Source: Nageia nagi
Lineage: Eukaryota > Pinophyta
DNA length: 64,000 nucleotides
Direction of reading: 5' to 3'
Assembly (NCBI GenBank): GCA_050084985.1
Contig: JBITNC010000001.1
Span: forward strand, 166,966,001 to 167,030,000
How positions within the stretch are numbered: position 1 is the first letter of the stretch; each line of letters begins with the position of its first letter. Below, in pieces: positions 12,319 through 24,720 of this stretch. The notes beneath the pieces were generated by a model. That model searched no databases. It was given only the letters and a program-made list of their open reading frames with translations, and was not told the origin of the DNA. Made by a program: the position numbers and the translations under genes.

Positions 12319-12336
12319 TGGTATCATAACGAGGCT
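12319..12336 (+). other. primer binding site (initiator Met tRNA type), element F
   Basis: TGGTATCATAACGAGG follows the LTR end. The first eight bases match the plant copia initiator-Met primer site; the remainder has drifted. Confidence 0.65.
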
Positions 12337-12380
12337 ATTGTATAGGCCTAATCAACTAAGGAGATCTTGGAAGTGATACT

Positions 12381-14200
12381 ATGGCTAGTGGTGAAGATTT
12401 CTCATCAAATAAAATATTGTTATTTGATGGAACAAATTATGCCTTTTGAAGAATTAGTATGGAAACACATTTTTATGTTTTGGGATAAATTTTATGGAAT
12501 GAAGATAAACAAAATATACAATGCCTCCTACTCCTCCAGTTGATGATGTAGAAAAGAAGTTATTTAAACATGATGCCAAAGTAAGAATGTATTTATGTGC
12601 AATTTAGTCAACAATGAACTTTTAAAAGTTATAGGATGTAGGTTGAAAGCAAAATAAATCTAGGATAAGTTGAAAATAATTCATGAAGGTGACAATAATA
12701 TTGAATAAGAAAAGTTGCAAACATAGTTTGAAAGACTTGATATGAATGAGGATGAGAATATAGAGGCCTAAATGTTGAGATTCAATGAAGTTATCAATGC
12801 AATAAAAGGACACAAATAAGAAATTGAAGATTCAATCATTGTGAAAAATGTATTAAGATATATCCCTCCTAGATTTGATTCTAAAGTCTCAACTATAGAA
12901 GAAGATAAATATTTGAATAGTTTTAGTATGGATGGAATGCATGGTTCACTAGCTACATATGAAATGAGAATTGGAAAAATAAAACCCATTTATAGAGAAG
13001 AAACATTTAAAGCAAAGAAAAATGCAAAAGCAAAATCAGATTCAGAGAAAGAAGAACTAATCAATGATGTAGAAGCAAACTTTATTCACAAATTAAAAAG
13101 AGGCAAGGGAAAAGATAAAGAAAAATTACCATCTAAATATTTAAATTACAAATATGTTGGATATTTTTTAGGTAAGTATCCTTAGAATAATAATAAAAAT
13201 AATGAGGAAGAGTCACATAAAGAAACAAGTAATAGAAATAAATCTAACTTCAAATGGAATAAGCTAAAGAAGAAGAGATTCATATAAAAAATGCAAGTTC
13301 ATCATATGAGAGTTCTAGTGGGGAGTCCAAGGAGAATGTAATGAGACACTTTTCATGTCATTTTAAGATAAATAATTGAAAGAAGAAGAAGATAAGGAAA
13401 AAGAATAAGTGATAGATGAAGAAGAAATTGAATAGAAGTTGCTCTAGAAGGTGAACTAATTGCCTCCTTAGAAGAATTAGAAAAGGAAAGAAAGGTACAT
13501 AGAAATAAATCAAGAAATCTTAACGATGCAAATGATATTATAACATGTTTCAAACTACAAGTCAAGGACTACAAAAAATATGTGAAGATATGGAGGTGCA
13601 AATTACTATGAATGTTGAGAATTACAATAAACTAGAAGAGGAGATAGTAGACTTAAGGATGGAATTGGAAGAAATGACTTAGAGAATTAGTGCATATAAA
13701 GTTCTTGAGGATAGTTCCAAAAAGTTGGGAGAAATAATAAAAGTTCAATGAAATTATTCAATTAGGTTTGGTTTGGGTTTCAAAAAAGGATATTCATTAA
13801 ATAAAATAGATATTGAGAATACAAAAGTTTCCAAGAAAGAAGAAAAGAAATTGGTGAAAGAGGATGTAAGGTGAGAGAGGAACATTGATGATGATGGTTT
13901 CACAAAAGTCCAAAATCTAAGAAGAAGGTAATATATAGCACCTACAAACTCCTAACAAGACCAAAAATCAAGTTTAATATTTTATTTAGTTACTATTATT
14001 TTAAATGAAATTCTTATGGTCATAAGTTATCAAATTGCAAGTTTCATATTGCACCAAGAACTTTGGTAAGTAGGAATGTTTTTGGATCATTAATGGAATA
14101 TATAGTAGAATGCTATAACTATCATAATTTTGGACACATAGCAAGAGTTTGTATAAATATATTTACTTAAAATGGTATTCAAGATATATGATTTCAATCT
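12381..14200 (+). pseudogene. copia gag with coiled coil and two zinc knuckles (element F)
   Basis: Starts ATGGCTAGTGGTGAAG, with the UBN2-type gag entry KILLFDGTNYAF at residue 15 or so; the next residue, normally Trp, is TGA. An open piece at 12841-13185 covers the capsid C-terminal part. Its zinc knuckle (13138-13179) should be C-x2-C-x4-H-x4-C, but all four ligands read Tyr (TAT, TAC, TAT, TAT). A Lys/Glu-rich coiled coil follows (about 13480-13760: VENYNKLEEEIVDLRMELEE). A second knuckle at 14111-14152 reads CYNYHNFGHIARVC, with the second Cys as Tyr. The long coiled coil is typical of SIRE-type gag. No function remains. Confidence 0.82.
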
Positions 14201-14359
14201 ATGAGGTAGGATATAAAAATACAAGAAAACTCTTTATAGGAAATAGAAAATGAATAACAAGTACATGAGACCAAACCTAGAGTAAAATAGGTATCAAAGG
14301 AGAAAGAGAAATCAAATAATGATAAGGAATCATTGATAGTACAAATACTTTTTAAAGCA

Positions 14360-15330
14360 TAGAAAAAATCAGCCTCATGGATACTAAATAATGGTTTTTC
14401 TAGTCATATGATTAGGGATAATAAGAGATTTGAAAATCTATAATAGTATGAAGGCATATCAATAAAGTTCCATAATAATAATGGAGAAAATATTGTTGGT
14501 AAAAGAATAATCAATATTAATAATGGAAAGATTAGGTCAAAGAAAGTATTATTTGTTATTGATTTGAAACACAACTTTTTAATTGTTAGTAAGATTAATG
14601 ATAGAGGGCATGATCTAACATTCAAGAAACACAAATGTGAAATTAGTAGAATTGATAATTTTAGGTTGGTTGCAGTTGGTAAAAGGAATTTAAAAAATGT
14701 GTACATATTGAGAACGATGTCAAAGGGTCATGTTTTTTCAAAAATAAGGATGAGGAATAGCTTTGGGATAAGATACTTGGGCATATTAGCTTCAACAATC
14801 TACTAAAAATAAGTTCAAACAATGTTTAAGAGATATTATGAGAATAGAAAAGCCACCAAATAGCATTTGTACTTCATGTCAAAAAGGTAAGCTTACTAGA
14901 ACTTCATTCAAAGCAAAAGAGTATTATTCTAGAAAACCTTTAGAAGTTGTACATATATATTTATGTGGTCCTATGAGAACAAAAAGCATAAATGGAGATA
15001 AATAATTCATATTTTATATAGATGACTACTCAAAAATGACATGCATGATGTTTTTGAAACATGAATTGAAAGCTCTTAAAATGTTCAAGATATTTAGAAA
15101 ACAAGTAGAGAATAAAATAGGAAAAAGGACTAAATGCTTACGAGTAGATAGAATTTAAGAATTTATTTAAGATAAATTTATAAAGTATTATCAAAATCAT
15201 GGCATCAAGAGAAAACTTTTAGCAACTAGGACACAACAATAAAATGGTTTGGTAGAAAGAAAGAAAAGGTTAGTATAGGAAATGGTATGAACTTTATTGA
15301 CTGAGAGTAAGATAGTATATATATTTTAGA
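14360..15330 (+). pseudogene. copia protease and integrase (element F)
   Basis: The protease entry reads WILNNGFSSHM, where the family has Asp in the D-[S/N]-G site; the Asp codon is AAT (Asn), so the protease is dead. The gag-pre-integrase block LGHISF-like sequence and the C-x2-C ligands (ICTSCQKGKL near 14865) are visible. The integrase core follows: PLEVVHIYLCGPM, FYIDDYSK, CLRVDRI then a TAA and EFI, and NGLVERKKRLVQEM, where the catalytic Glu is kept. Multiple TAG/TAA codons interrupt (for example 15241 TAA before NGLVER). An open piece at 14564-14806 covers the protease-to-integrase linker. Confidence 0.82.
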
Positions 15331-15954
15331 AAGAGGATATATACACCTCAATATACATAAAAAATAAGTGTATGTTGAGGCATCATGAAAGCAAGACCCC
15401 ATATGAGTTATGGTTCAAAAAAAGAGAAATAATGAGATACTTTAAAGATTTTGGTAGCAAGTGCTACATCAAAAGGATTGAACATAATCTTGGAAATTTT
15501 AAAGAAAGATAAAATGAAGACATTTTTATTGGTTACTCAACAAAAATCAAGGCTTACAAATGTTACAATAATATATTAAAAAAATAGTAAAAGGTGTGTA
15601 TGTTCAAGTTGATGAAAAGAGAGAACTGCCAAGTAGGAATGAGAACTTTCCTATTTACGAGGAAGAACTCAAAGGAAAGAAAGAAGAGATAAATATGAAG
15701 AGATAAAAAGTGATCCAAAAAACACAAAATTAGATGAAGAATAAGAAAGAAATAAGAAATTAAAATTTACAAGTTGGCAAAAGGACAATCTCAAAGAATA
15801 AATAATTAGATATCCCTCAATTGATATTCAAACAAGAAGGACACTGAGAACTTACTCATTTTTATCCAACATAAAACTAAAATATTTTTTAGGAAAGTAA
15901 GGATGAAACTTGGGGGAAGTAAATAGAGGAGGAATTGAACTAAATCAAGAAAAA

Positions 15955-16720
15955 TAAAATAAAGGAACTAGTGCCAAGGTCCAAAAATAAAAATATGATA
16001 AGTACAAAGTGGGTCCTTCGAAATAAGTTGAATGAGGATGGATAGGTAATAAGAAACAAAGCAAGATTGGTATGAAAGTGATATGCACAAATTGTAGGTA
16101 TTAATTTTAAGGAAAATTTTGCACTAGTAGCTAGACTTGAGGTAATTCAAATATTTGTTTCCCTTGATGTGTATAAGAAATTCAAAGTATCTTAGATGGA
16201 TGTACAATCAACAATTTTGAATGGACAACTAGAAAAGAAAGTATACATTGAACAACCTAATGGTTTTCATCTTTTAAAGGATCCAAACATGGTATGCAAG
16301 TTGAAAAATGTATTGTATGATCTAAACAAGCACCTTGTGCTTGGTATGCATGATTGTATGCTTTTATCCAACAACAAGGATTTAAAAAGGGTATGGTTGA
16401 TAATAGCCTTTATGTGAAATCTAAAAAAGGACTATCAAATCATTATTATCTTATATGTGGACAATATTAGTTTTGGAGAATGCAAAGATGATTTATGCAA
16501 GAATTTATCTATTTAAATGCAAAGTGAGTTTGAAATGTCCATGATATGTGAACTTTCTTATTTCCTTAGTCTTCAAGTATATCAGTTAACAAATGGTATT
16601 TTCATTTCTCAAATTAAGTATACTAAAGAAATGCTAAAGAATTTTACTATGAAGTATTGCAAGTTGGTTAGTACTCTAATGATGACATGTTAGGAAACTT
16701 GTACTTGACTTCCATATGAC
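15955..16720 (+). pseudogene. copia reverse transcriptase (element F)
   Basis: Recognisable blocks are STKWVLRNKLNEDG, INFKENFALVARLE, MDVQSTILNGQLEKKVYIEQ and GFHLLKDPNMVCKLKNVLY. The active site reads LYVDN (YVDN at 16454-16465), with the second catalytic Asp changed to Asn by one G-to-A change. A TAG precedes MDVQST (16193-16195), where the family has Gln. A frameshift follows NVLYDLNK. The enzyme cannot be active. Confidence 0.82.
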
Positions 16721-16859
16721 TACATATTTTACAAGAAGTTTGCATGGTTGCATGATTTCAAGCTAGTATAAAAGAAACACATGTCACAATTGTAAAACAC
16801 ATCTTAAGGTATCTCAAAAGAATAATAGATTATGATATTTGGTACCCAAAAGGAAATTA

Positions 16860-17325
16860 TTTCACACTTAATTCATATTTTGGTACTGATTGGGTGGGGT
16901 GTATGGATGACAGGAAGAGTATCAGTGGAGGTGCATTTTATCTCAATGATAGATTTGTAGCATGGCATAACAAAAAGCAAGATTCAATATCTTTATCCAT
17001 AATAGAGGTAGAATATATTACATCAATATCATGTTGCACCCAAATATTTTGTATGAGGCAAAATATAAAAGATCTTGGTATTCATTTAAGTGAGCCTATT
17101 TTAGTAAAATATGATAACACAAGTGTTATAAATATTTTGAAGAATCCAATAATGTATTCTTTCATGAAACACATTGCTATTAGGTATCATTTTTTAAGGA
17201 GAGGTAAAATTATAATTTGTCTTGATACAAAATATATAGAAAATATTTTTATAAAATCATTACCCAAGGAACTTTTCAAGTATCTTCAAAAGAAGTTGAA
17301 AGTGGTTGCACTTACCAAGCATTAG
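16860..17325 (+). pseudogene. copia RNase H (element F)
   Basis: The open segment 16894-17325 reads GCMDDRKSISGGAFYL, then AWHNKKQDSISLSIIEVEYI, KYDNTSVINILKNPIMYS and KHIAIRYHFLRRG, the standard copia RNase H sequence. The DW before GCMDD is present in the preceding in-frame bases. The acidic residue of the EAEY block is kept as VEY. It ends in a stop about 170 bases before the polypurine tract, as expected for the polyprotein C-terminus. Confidence 0.85.
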
Positions 17326-17498
17326 ATTGACATAGGGTGCATATTCTCAAGGGAAGAAATTTCCACTATTTCATCTTTTTTCTCCTAATTGAATTTATTA
17401 TTTTTGGAACTACTAGGAAGTTTACAGTGTCCCTTTGGAATTGTTATCAAAGGAGGATAAAAATAATAAGAAAATGATCATATGTTGCTAACAATTCC

Positions 17499-19443
17499 AA
17501 AGGGGGAGATTGCTAAGCCAAATAATGTAATTGTTGAAAACACACTCACTAGGATCTAATTTGTATAACAATGAGTTGTTTGGTTCTTATATAAAGGTAT
17601 TTAATGATGTTAAGGATGTATTTGATGTTCTCTTGAAGTTATTGCAAGTGATTTATGTGAATTTACAAAGTTACAAAATTCCTTGAAAAGTTATCAAAAT
17701 TATAAAAGTTATAAAACTTGTAAAATATATCAAAACATTATTTGGAGCTTATTTATATTTTTTGTACTTGTGTATATGTGTTTAGTACTCAAGTGAAGTT
17801 GATACAACCCATTCTTGCAAAATTGCAAAAGTTGCTACAAAATTGTCAAAGTTATTAAATTTGTAAAAATTATCAAAATTAAGCAAATCTTGTATTCTTG
17901 ATGATGTGTTCCAATGGAATATCATATATAGATCATCATATCAATTGGAGAATTTTTCATCAACTATAAGTATTTTTATAGTGACATTGTAGTGTTGGAT
18001 AGATAGTGCTACAAGTTTGGACTAGGAAATTTTTGTGAAACATGTGAATTTTGATTCGATGTGTGTTTGAATAGGATGGATTAGTGTGGAACATGTTAGC
18101 ATATGTAGAAATAGGTCAGTATGGTTCTTGAGGTTTTAGCTTAATTTTTGATATGATCAAAGGCATCATCAGTACTTGATTGGATGATTTTTCATTTTCT
18201 GTAATATGGTTTAAAAGGGACTTATAGTCCTATGCGTAGGTGAAATTTCTTGAAATTCATATGGGTTTTAGATATGAAATATTTAAAAGTGGTATTTGGT
18301 GATAATATGCACATATAGCTCAAATTTCAAGTCAAAAAAACACCCAAGGTAGAAATGTGAGTTATAAAAAGCCAATTTCTCCCTTTTTCCAATTTTGGAT
18401 AGTTTTATGGGATAGCAATAAAATAATAAAATCCATCATGTTTGTTGCAAATTTTAAAATTTGATGATTGATTGATGATCAAATCATCAAAATAAGTAAC
18501 TTTTATTTTTGAATGGAGTTGTTCCAAGGTCTCCAAATATAAAATTTAATGAGCTTAAGTTTCTCTTTTAAAAGACCATTTTTATTTTTATATGCTCAAG
18601 TTTTACAAGTTTGTAATTGTGAAATATTTTTTCTTCAATTGGTTACATGTGAAAAATAGAGCATAAAATATTAGGTAAGTATCATAAGATAATAATGCTA
18701 GGTGATATGTTTGTATCATAAGAATATTTGGTAGGTGGAATAAGAGGAGTTAAATATGAGGAGTTACAAAATGATAGGTGGCATGTGAGAACATAGGAGT
18801 TACAATTTGTAGGTGAAATGTAAGCATATATGGGATATGAAATAAATAGTTACAAAGTAACTTACATAATTGATAGGTGAAAAGTGGCAGGTGAGAATAA
18901 AGGATTTACAAAAAGAAAATGATAATAATTAAATAGTGTTGCTTGGATAATTGAGTTAGTGATATTATTTTTTAATAAAGAGAGAGTGTGGTGGATCTAG
19001 TAAAGTTATGTATATACCAAGATAGATGTATGTTATGAGAATAATAGTGTGGTTATGACTATCTAGGTGAATGAAAGAAGAGTTTACACTAGACCACTCA
19101 AGGTCTTTATATTAGAAAAATTTCCTACTATAGTTTGGTGAGTTCATTAGGTGGGTGTTTAATGATAAGGGTTAGTGCTCCTTGTAGTTAGTGCTAAAAT
19201 TTTTTGGAATAGTTGGTGCTACTCCTCATAATGGATTCTATGAAAATATTGTAATATCAATCCATTTTATGACTAGAATTGGTTGGGATCCCAAGCAATC
19301 CATTGGCATAGTGTTTTTTCCCACATCGGGTTCAAACTATAAATCATGTGTTATGTGGTGCATGATTTTGTGAATGTGTAGTTTCTTAATATTTTAACTC
19401 ACACTAATTCATCTCCCCTCTCAGTGTAACACATAGTTCAACA
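17499..19443 (+). repeat. polypurine tract and 3' LTR of element F
   Basis: AAAGGGGGAGAT (17499-17510) is followed by TGCTAAGCC at 17511. A TATATAAAGG box occurs near 17590. The LTR end is TTCAACA at 19443, aligned with the 5' copy. The section 18649-19443 is the only part shared with the 5' LTR. A small open frame at 19191-19373 lies inside the repeat and is not a gene. Confidence 0.72.
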
Positions 19444-19892
19444 AGTCACTAATATCAAGTATAAAGAGATAACACATTGGTTAGATTTACAAAGTCTACA
19501 TTCAAATATATAAAAATTGTTGAATGAGATGATGGTAGCAAGGTATACAATAATACCTTCACTATGGAGATGGTCGATGAAGAATTACTTCTCTAATAGC
19601 ATATCAAAATGTTACCACTTACATTTGGGTTATTATAGACTTACCTTGGAATAATTTTTAATTAGAGTTGTGAAAAACCATTAAGAATGTAATGATAGTA
19701 ATACTATAATAAAGTTTATGTTCAAGACTATTGCATAATATGGGTGTGAAGATAATAAATAGGATAATTGAACTAACATTATAAAAACCCTTCAATGTAG
19801 GTTATATCTATGTCATATATTTGAATTCAAAGGCTTATAATGAGTATGAGATCAAAGTAAGTAGAGCACCACTTATTGATTAATCTATTTTG
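19444..19892. other. host sequence between elements F and E, no gene recognised
   Basis: Together with 28540-28851 this is the locus into which element E inserted. On + a partly open reading (around 19490-19600) is visible, but I recognise no family. Confidence 0.3.
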
Positions 19893-19897
19893 GTAGT
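19893..19897. repeat. target site duplication of element E (left copy)
   Basis: GTAGT, identical to 28535-28539 on the other side of the element. Confidence 0.85.
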
Positions 19898-20628
19898 TGT
19901 TATAACTAAAAAATAATAAAATTAATTATTAAATTAGGGTTATGAATAGAATATTCAATTAACTAAAAAATCATAAAATTATGGATAAGAAATAACAATA
20001 ATCAAATTGACCTTCACCTATCAAAACTAAGAAATGAAAGATATAAAATTGTACTTTACCTATAATAATAATTGAAGGTGATATCTAGATGAAAGAAGAC
20101 AAACAACAAGCCTCTCTAAATAATGGAGCCACCAATCTAGCCTCAACCTAATGGAAGTGCTAGAAACTCGATGATGACTCTCAGCTACCTTTCCAGTTTA
20201 TCCTCACCTTAAGATCAGTGTCTTCATCAAACCTTCTTTCCATAGAATATCCTACATAGAAGTGTGAAAGATCATAGGGATGTATAATTTAGAGTATAAC
20301 AGTTTCCAAAATTGACACTGATCAATAATAACACTAGTAATTACCACCTATCAAGGATTTAGGGTTATTTAAGATTAGACCAATCAATATCATGATTCAT
20401 TATAATGCATGCCCCATCCACCTTTATAGGAAATAAGTAGAGTACCAAGGCTCCTCCTTGGTCTTATTATGAGGCTGAACCACCTCTCACCATAAACACA
20501 CAAAGGTAGATGAGAGTGCACATAGATAAAGGAATTTATTTAATAAATTAAATAAATCATTTTGAATAACTAAAAGGGATATTTTAATTAAATTAAAATT
20601 ACTTTTTATGTGTTAATAGATGCCCCAC
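19898..20628 (-). repeat. 3' LTR of element E
   Basis: Reads TGTTATAAC...GTTAATA on +, that is TATTAAC...GTTATAACA on -. The first two bases on - are TA where TG is usual, and both LTRs share this. The sequence agrees with 27798-28534 along its length. Confidence 0.88.
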
Positions 20629-20642
20629 TTTGAATATGATTT
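20629..20642 (-). other. polypurine tract of element E
   Basis: CAAAGTGGGGCATC on -, directly before the 3' LTR. The same tract in element B has decayed (32047-32060), and in C it reads CAAAGTGGGGAATC. Confidence 0.85.
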
Positions 20643-20989
20643 GATGCTTTGCATGAAGGAAATCAAAACATAATTCAAATTATATTTAAGAAAATATAAG
20701 TGTAAAAGAGTACTTCTTGATAAGGTCTCACATGGCTACAGCTTCATATGCCCCAATTTTTTAGCTATGTTATGCCCCCTCTTTCACTTGGTTACGACAT
20801 GATGGTCTTCTCATCATAGGTGCAATCCAAGGAAAAAAACATGGAACCTTCAAAGATATTACATAAGAAATATTTTGCATATAAGATATCTCAAATATAA
20901 GCATGATAAGTGATAAGATAATAAGTGATAAGAAGTGTAAACCTATTCTTGATGACTTACTCACCAAGAGTGAAGAAAGATAACCAATT

Positions 20990-21180
20990 TACATAGAATG
21001 ACTTGATTTCCTAGCCACCATGTAGCCATGGATTTTATTGAAAAGAATGATCCTTCCTTATAAATGAGTTAGATGATAAGAGTGACCAACTTGGTTTCCC
21101 CAAGCCACCATGTTTCCATGGATTTTGATAAGAATGACCCTTTCTTACAAAGGCATCAAGTGATGAAATTTACAAGAAAG
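20990..21180 (-). repeat. about 90-bp tandem repeat in the 3' region of E
   Basis: Two units containing CCACCATGTWKCCATGGATTTT, with the word ATGTNNCC at 21020 and 21110 (90 bp apart). Related units occur three times in element B (32420-32720), at the same place relative to the 3' LTR. Confidence 0.65.
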
Positions 21181-21383
21181 ATATGTGATAAACACACATG
21201 TTTGATGAAAAAGAGATAAGAAATGGACATGATACCTATTTGTTTATTTACCTAATCATGGACATGTTCTAAATATAGCGATTGTGCTAGAAATGTAGTG
21301 AATTCACTAGGATATGTGTTTGCTTGACCTACAATGTTAGTATCCATAAATGCAAAAAGATATATTTGCACTAAAAAGATACA

Positions 21384-22480
21384 TTAAACATAAAACTTTT
21401 TTAGATGCATGACATTGATTGGATTACATTCCTCTTTACCTTCAATTATGTATAATTTATATGCACCTTTACCATAATTACCAATGATAATATAAAGACT
21501 AATCTAGTTAGGTTTGAACTTACCTTTCTTTTCATTTTCAAGTGCTTTGGTGTTGGCAAGATTCTATTTTAAGACAAGGTAACCTACCTTGAACTCTTTA
21601 GGTATATTATTCTTGTTATAGGGTCATTTAATGCAAGAGTGATAGGCATGAAGGTGTTTAGATCATTTACCCTTTTTTCTCATCTAGGACCTCTAGCTGG
21701 GCTAACCTAGACTTTTACCTATCTTCATCAGAAATGAGACCATGTATTGATACATGAGGGGATGGGATCTCTAGTTCTAATGGGATAATAGCTTCATCTA
21801 CATACATGAGGGAAAAGGGAGTGGAACCTATATAAGTTCTAATACTTTTCTTATGGGTACATAATGCATAAGGGAGTTGTTAATGCCAATCTTTACCATG
21901 CTGTGCTATAGTTTTATATAGGATACTTTTGATGACTTTGTTTAACACTTTGACTTGACCATTACCTTGAGGATAATAAGGAGAAGTGAAATTCCTTTCA
22001 ATGTGATATTTAGCAAAACAATATTTGACTTCATTACCTTTATATCTTGTACCATTATCCATAAATAATTTTTAATGAACACCATATCTAGATATGATAT
22101 ATTCAATAAGAAAATCAACAATTTTACCTCTTTTTATTGACTTCCTAGGTATGGCCTACACCCATGTAGTGATGTATTATGTAGTTGTAATGAGAAAATT
22201 ATGTCCATATATCGAAATAGGGTTAATCTTCTCAATAAAATCAAGTGCCTAAATAGAAAATTGCCAAGGAGATACAATAGAATGCGAATCATGATAAGGA
22301 GAAGGTTGAAGTCTAGCATTCTTTTGAAATTGCTCACACTTTCTAACATGCATTTCAAAATCTTCAAGCATAGTAGGCCAAAAGCACCCAAGTATAAGTA
22401 ATATTTGATACACAAATTTAGCATTCAAATGACCACCATAGAGACCATCATGAGCTTGATGAAGAGCCATATCTATTTCA
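21384..22480 (-). pseudogene. gypsy integrase (element E)
   Basis: Begins with the zinc-binding HHCC region: HQAHDGLYGGHLNAK and RKCEQFQKN, where the second Cys is Phe. The core has MDNGTRYKGNEV and SPYYPQGNGQVKVLNKVI. In this last motif the catalytic Glu is Lys (AAA on -, 21951-21949), 35 residues after the Asp of DNG. The sequence continues through integrase C-terminal blocks to KGAYKLYIIEG and NVMHLKKFYV, ending in TAA at 21386-21384. Stops at several Gln or Arg positions. Two open pieces lie at 21880-22062 and 22249-22470. Confidence 0.85.
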
Positions 22481-24720
22481 TTTCACATTGGATATCTAAG
22501 AAGAATACCTTCAAAAGACCTTCTATACAACAAATCACTAATAATGACATACTTCGTAGCTAGCTTCTTAAGTCTAATTCTAACATTATGATCAAATTCA
22601 ATAGGGAAAATACCATTTTTAATATAATTAAATACATCTTAATACCATTCACACATATTGACACAAGTAGCTGAAAAATAATTACTTCAATGAAACTTTT
22701 GACATCATACTCATGAGAGTGCTAACCAATATTTTTGATGGTGAGGATGGTTTTCTCATCTTCAATGTTTATATGGGAAAGGGATGTAGCAATAGCCATA
22801 GAAACAACATACTTGTTGTCTCTTTGGATGTTATGAATCTAATACTCAAAGAAGTACATGAGAATATTCTCAACCATTTCCTTATACAGTTGTAGCTTTT
22901 GATCCTTGGTGTTGTAAATGTTGGATACTTGCTTTATGATTAGTTGAGAATCACCAATATTTTGATATTTTACACCTTATGAAGTATTTTAGCTTTCAAA
23001 TCTAGGATAAGAGCCTTATATTCTACTATGTTGTTAGTGCAATCAAAGCTTAAGCAATAAGATAGAGGGATAACATCACCATGAGGGTTGTTGAGTACAA
23101 TTCCTAACCCAACTCTATGAATGTACTTTTAACCATCAAAAGTACAATGTACACTCATAATCTTTCATGAAGCTAATGAAGACCTTAAAAAGAACTACAT
23201 CTTCATCCTAGTTATGGCATTGGAATCCAATGATGGTACTAGCTTTGCAAATGATTGGATTACCCACTTCATTAGGAAAATCTTCCTTGTATCTTGGAAA
23301 CTTTATTTCATGGAAGGTTGGTGATGAAGTTTGCAATAGCTTAACCTTTAATCAATTTTTGAGTGATGAATACCAAATCAAATTCTTGAAAAAGTAACAT
23401 TACCCATTTTGCAGCTCTTCTAGACAGGTAGGATTTGGACATGAGATATCTAAGTGGATTAGCTTGAGCTATGACATATGTTGTGTTGCCAAGCTTGTAA
23501 TATCTTAACTTTTTCATTGAGAATACTATTGAAAATCACATATTTTCTATTCAACTATACCATGTTTCATAATCAAGAAAAGTCTTATTGATGTAATAAA
23601 TGGCTCTTTCCTTATTGCTATCATCTTTTTTTGCTAACATGGCCCCTAGGGCATTCATGGTTGCTAAAACATAAAGCAATAGACTCCTTTCTGAATCGTA
23701 AGGTGCTAATATTATATGATTAGTAGGATATCTTTTGATATTATCCAAATCTCTTTGATATTTTTCATCCCAAATAATTTTCTCACCCTTTCCAATAAAT
23801 TAGAAAAAAGGTATTTTTATGTTTGCTAGCTAAGCAATGAACCTTCTAACTGCTTGAACCTTACCAAAAAGATTTTTCAAGTCTTTCAAGTTTCTAGGAG
23901 GTGGTAGATTAATAATGGCTATAACTTTCTTAGGATCCAACTCAATGTCTCTACATGATATAATGAAATTGATTAGTTTACCTTGAAACCCCAAATGCAC
24001 ACTTTTGAGGTTTTAACTTTAACATATACTCTCTCATTATCTAAAAGATTTTCCTTAAATCTGAATTATGATCATCTTTAGCTCTAGATTTGGCTAGGAT
24101 TTCATCAACATATACCTTAATACATTCATAGATCATATCATGTAACATGCTCACCATAGCTCTCTAATAGGTTGTACCTACATAATTTAAACCAAAAGGC
24201 ATGAACACCCAACAAAATGTGCCCCATGGAGTAACAAAAGTTGTCTTATGTTGGTCCTTCTTATTGATCCTTATCTAATTATAGCCAAAAAAACCATCCA
24301 TGAAAGATAAGATTTCATGGCCTATTGTTAAATCTACAATCATATCAATGTTAGGCAAAGCAGATTCATCTTTGGATATTCCTTATTGATATACCTAAAA
24401 TTTGTATAACATCTTATCTCACAATTAAGCTTAGTTGTAGGCATAATGTTAGAAATCCAAGGGGAATAATCAATAGGAATAATGAAACTAGCAACAAGAT
24501 ACTTTTCAATTTCCTTTTTAATAGTAAGAAGAACTCTAGGATGCATTTTTCTAGGCTTTTGGTAAACAAGCTTGATATTTTCATTGAAAACTAGGCTATG
24601 TGTGAGAAAATTGGGATCAATACTAGGCATATTAGAATAAGACCAAGCAAATATGTCAAAAAATTTAGACAATAGTAGGTGGTATCTCTTCCATTCTTTT
24701 AGGGTTAACCAAGCTCCTCA
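22481..24720 (-). pseudogene. gypsy reverse transcriptase and dual RNase H (element E)
   Basis: RT begins with FAWSYSNMPSIDPNFLTHSL and PIDYSPWISNI (24672-24340), the Tat-type entry. The first RNase H reads LLLYVLATMNALGAMLAKK (23748-23551), lacking the canonical acidic start, as is usual for the degenerate gypsy RNase H of Tat elements. A second, archaeal-type RNase H is readable near 23150-22950: a DG pair, GLGIVLNNPHGDVI and NNIVEYKALILDLK. The dual RNase H places E in the Tat lineage. Many in-frame stops. Confidence 0.8.

Larger units (their letters stand above)
11475..19443 (+). mobile_element. Ty1/copia element F (SIRE-like), decayed
   Basis: Gag with a coiled coil and two zinc knuckles, then protease, integrase, reverse transcriptase and RNase H, all on +, flanked by related LTR sequence. 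The primer binding site starts TGGTATCA at 12319, typical of initiator Met tRNA. The polypurine tract AAAGGGGGAGAT lies at 17499-17510. The 3' LTR by motif is 17511-19443 (1.9 kb), while only about 0.84 kb is left of the 5' LTR, so the 5' end of the element appears deleted. The long coiled-coil gag and large LTR favour the SIRE/Maximus lineage. Decay is heavy throughout. Confidence 0.85.

Noticed and set aside
19490-19892. Possible host exon split by element E
   Set aside because: A partly open reading continues near 28540, but it contains stops and no recognisable domain.
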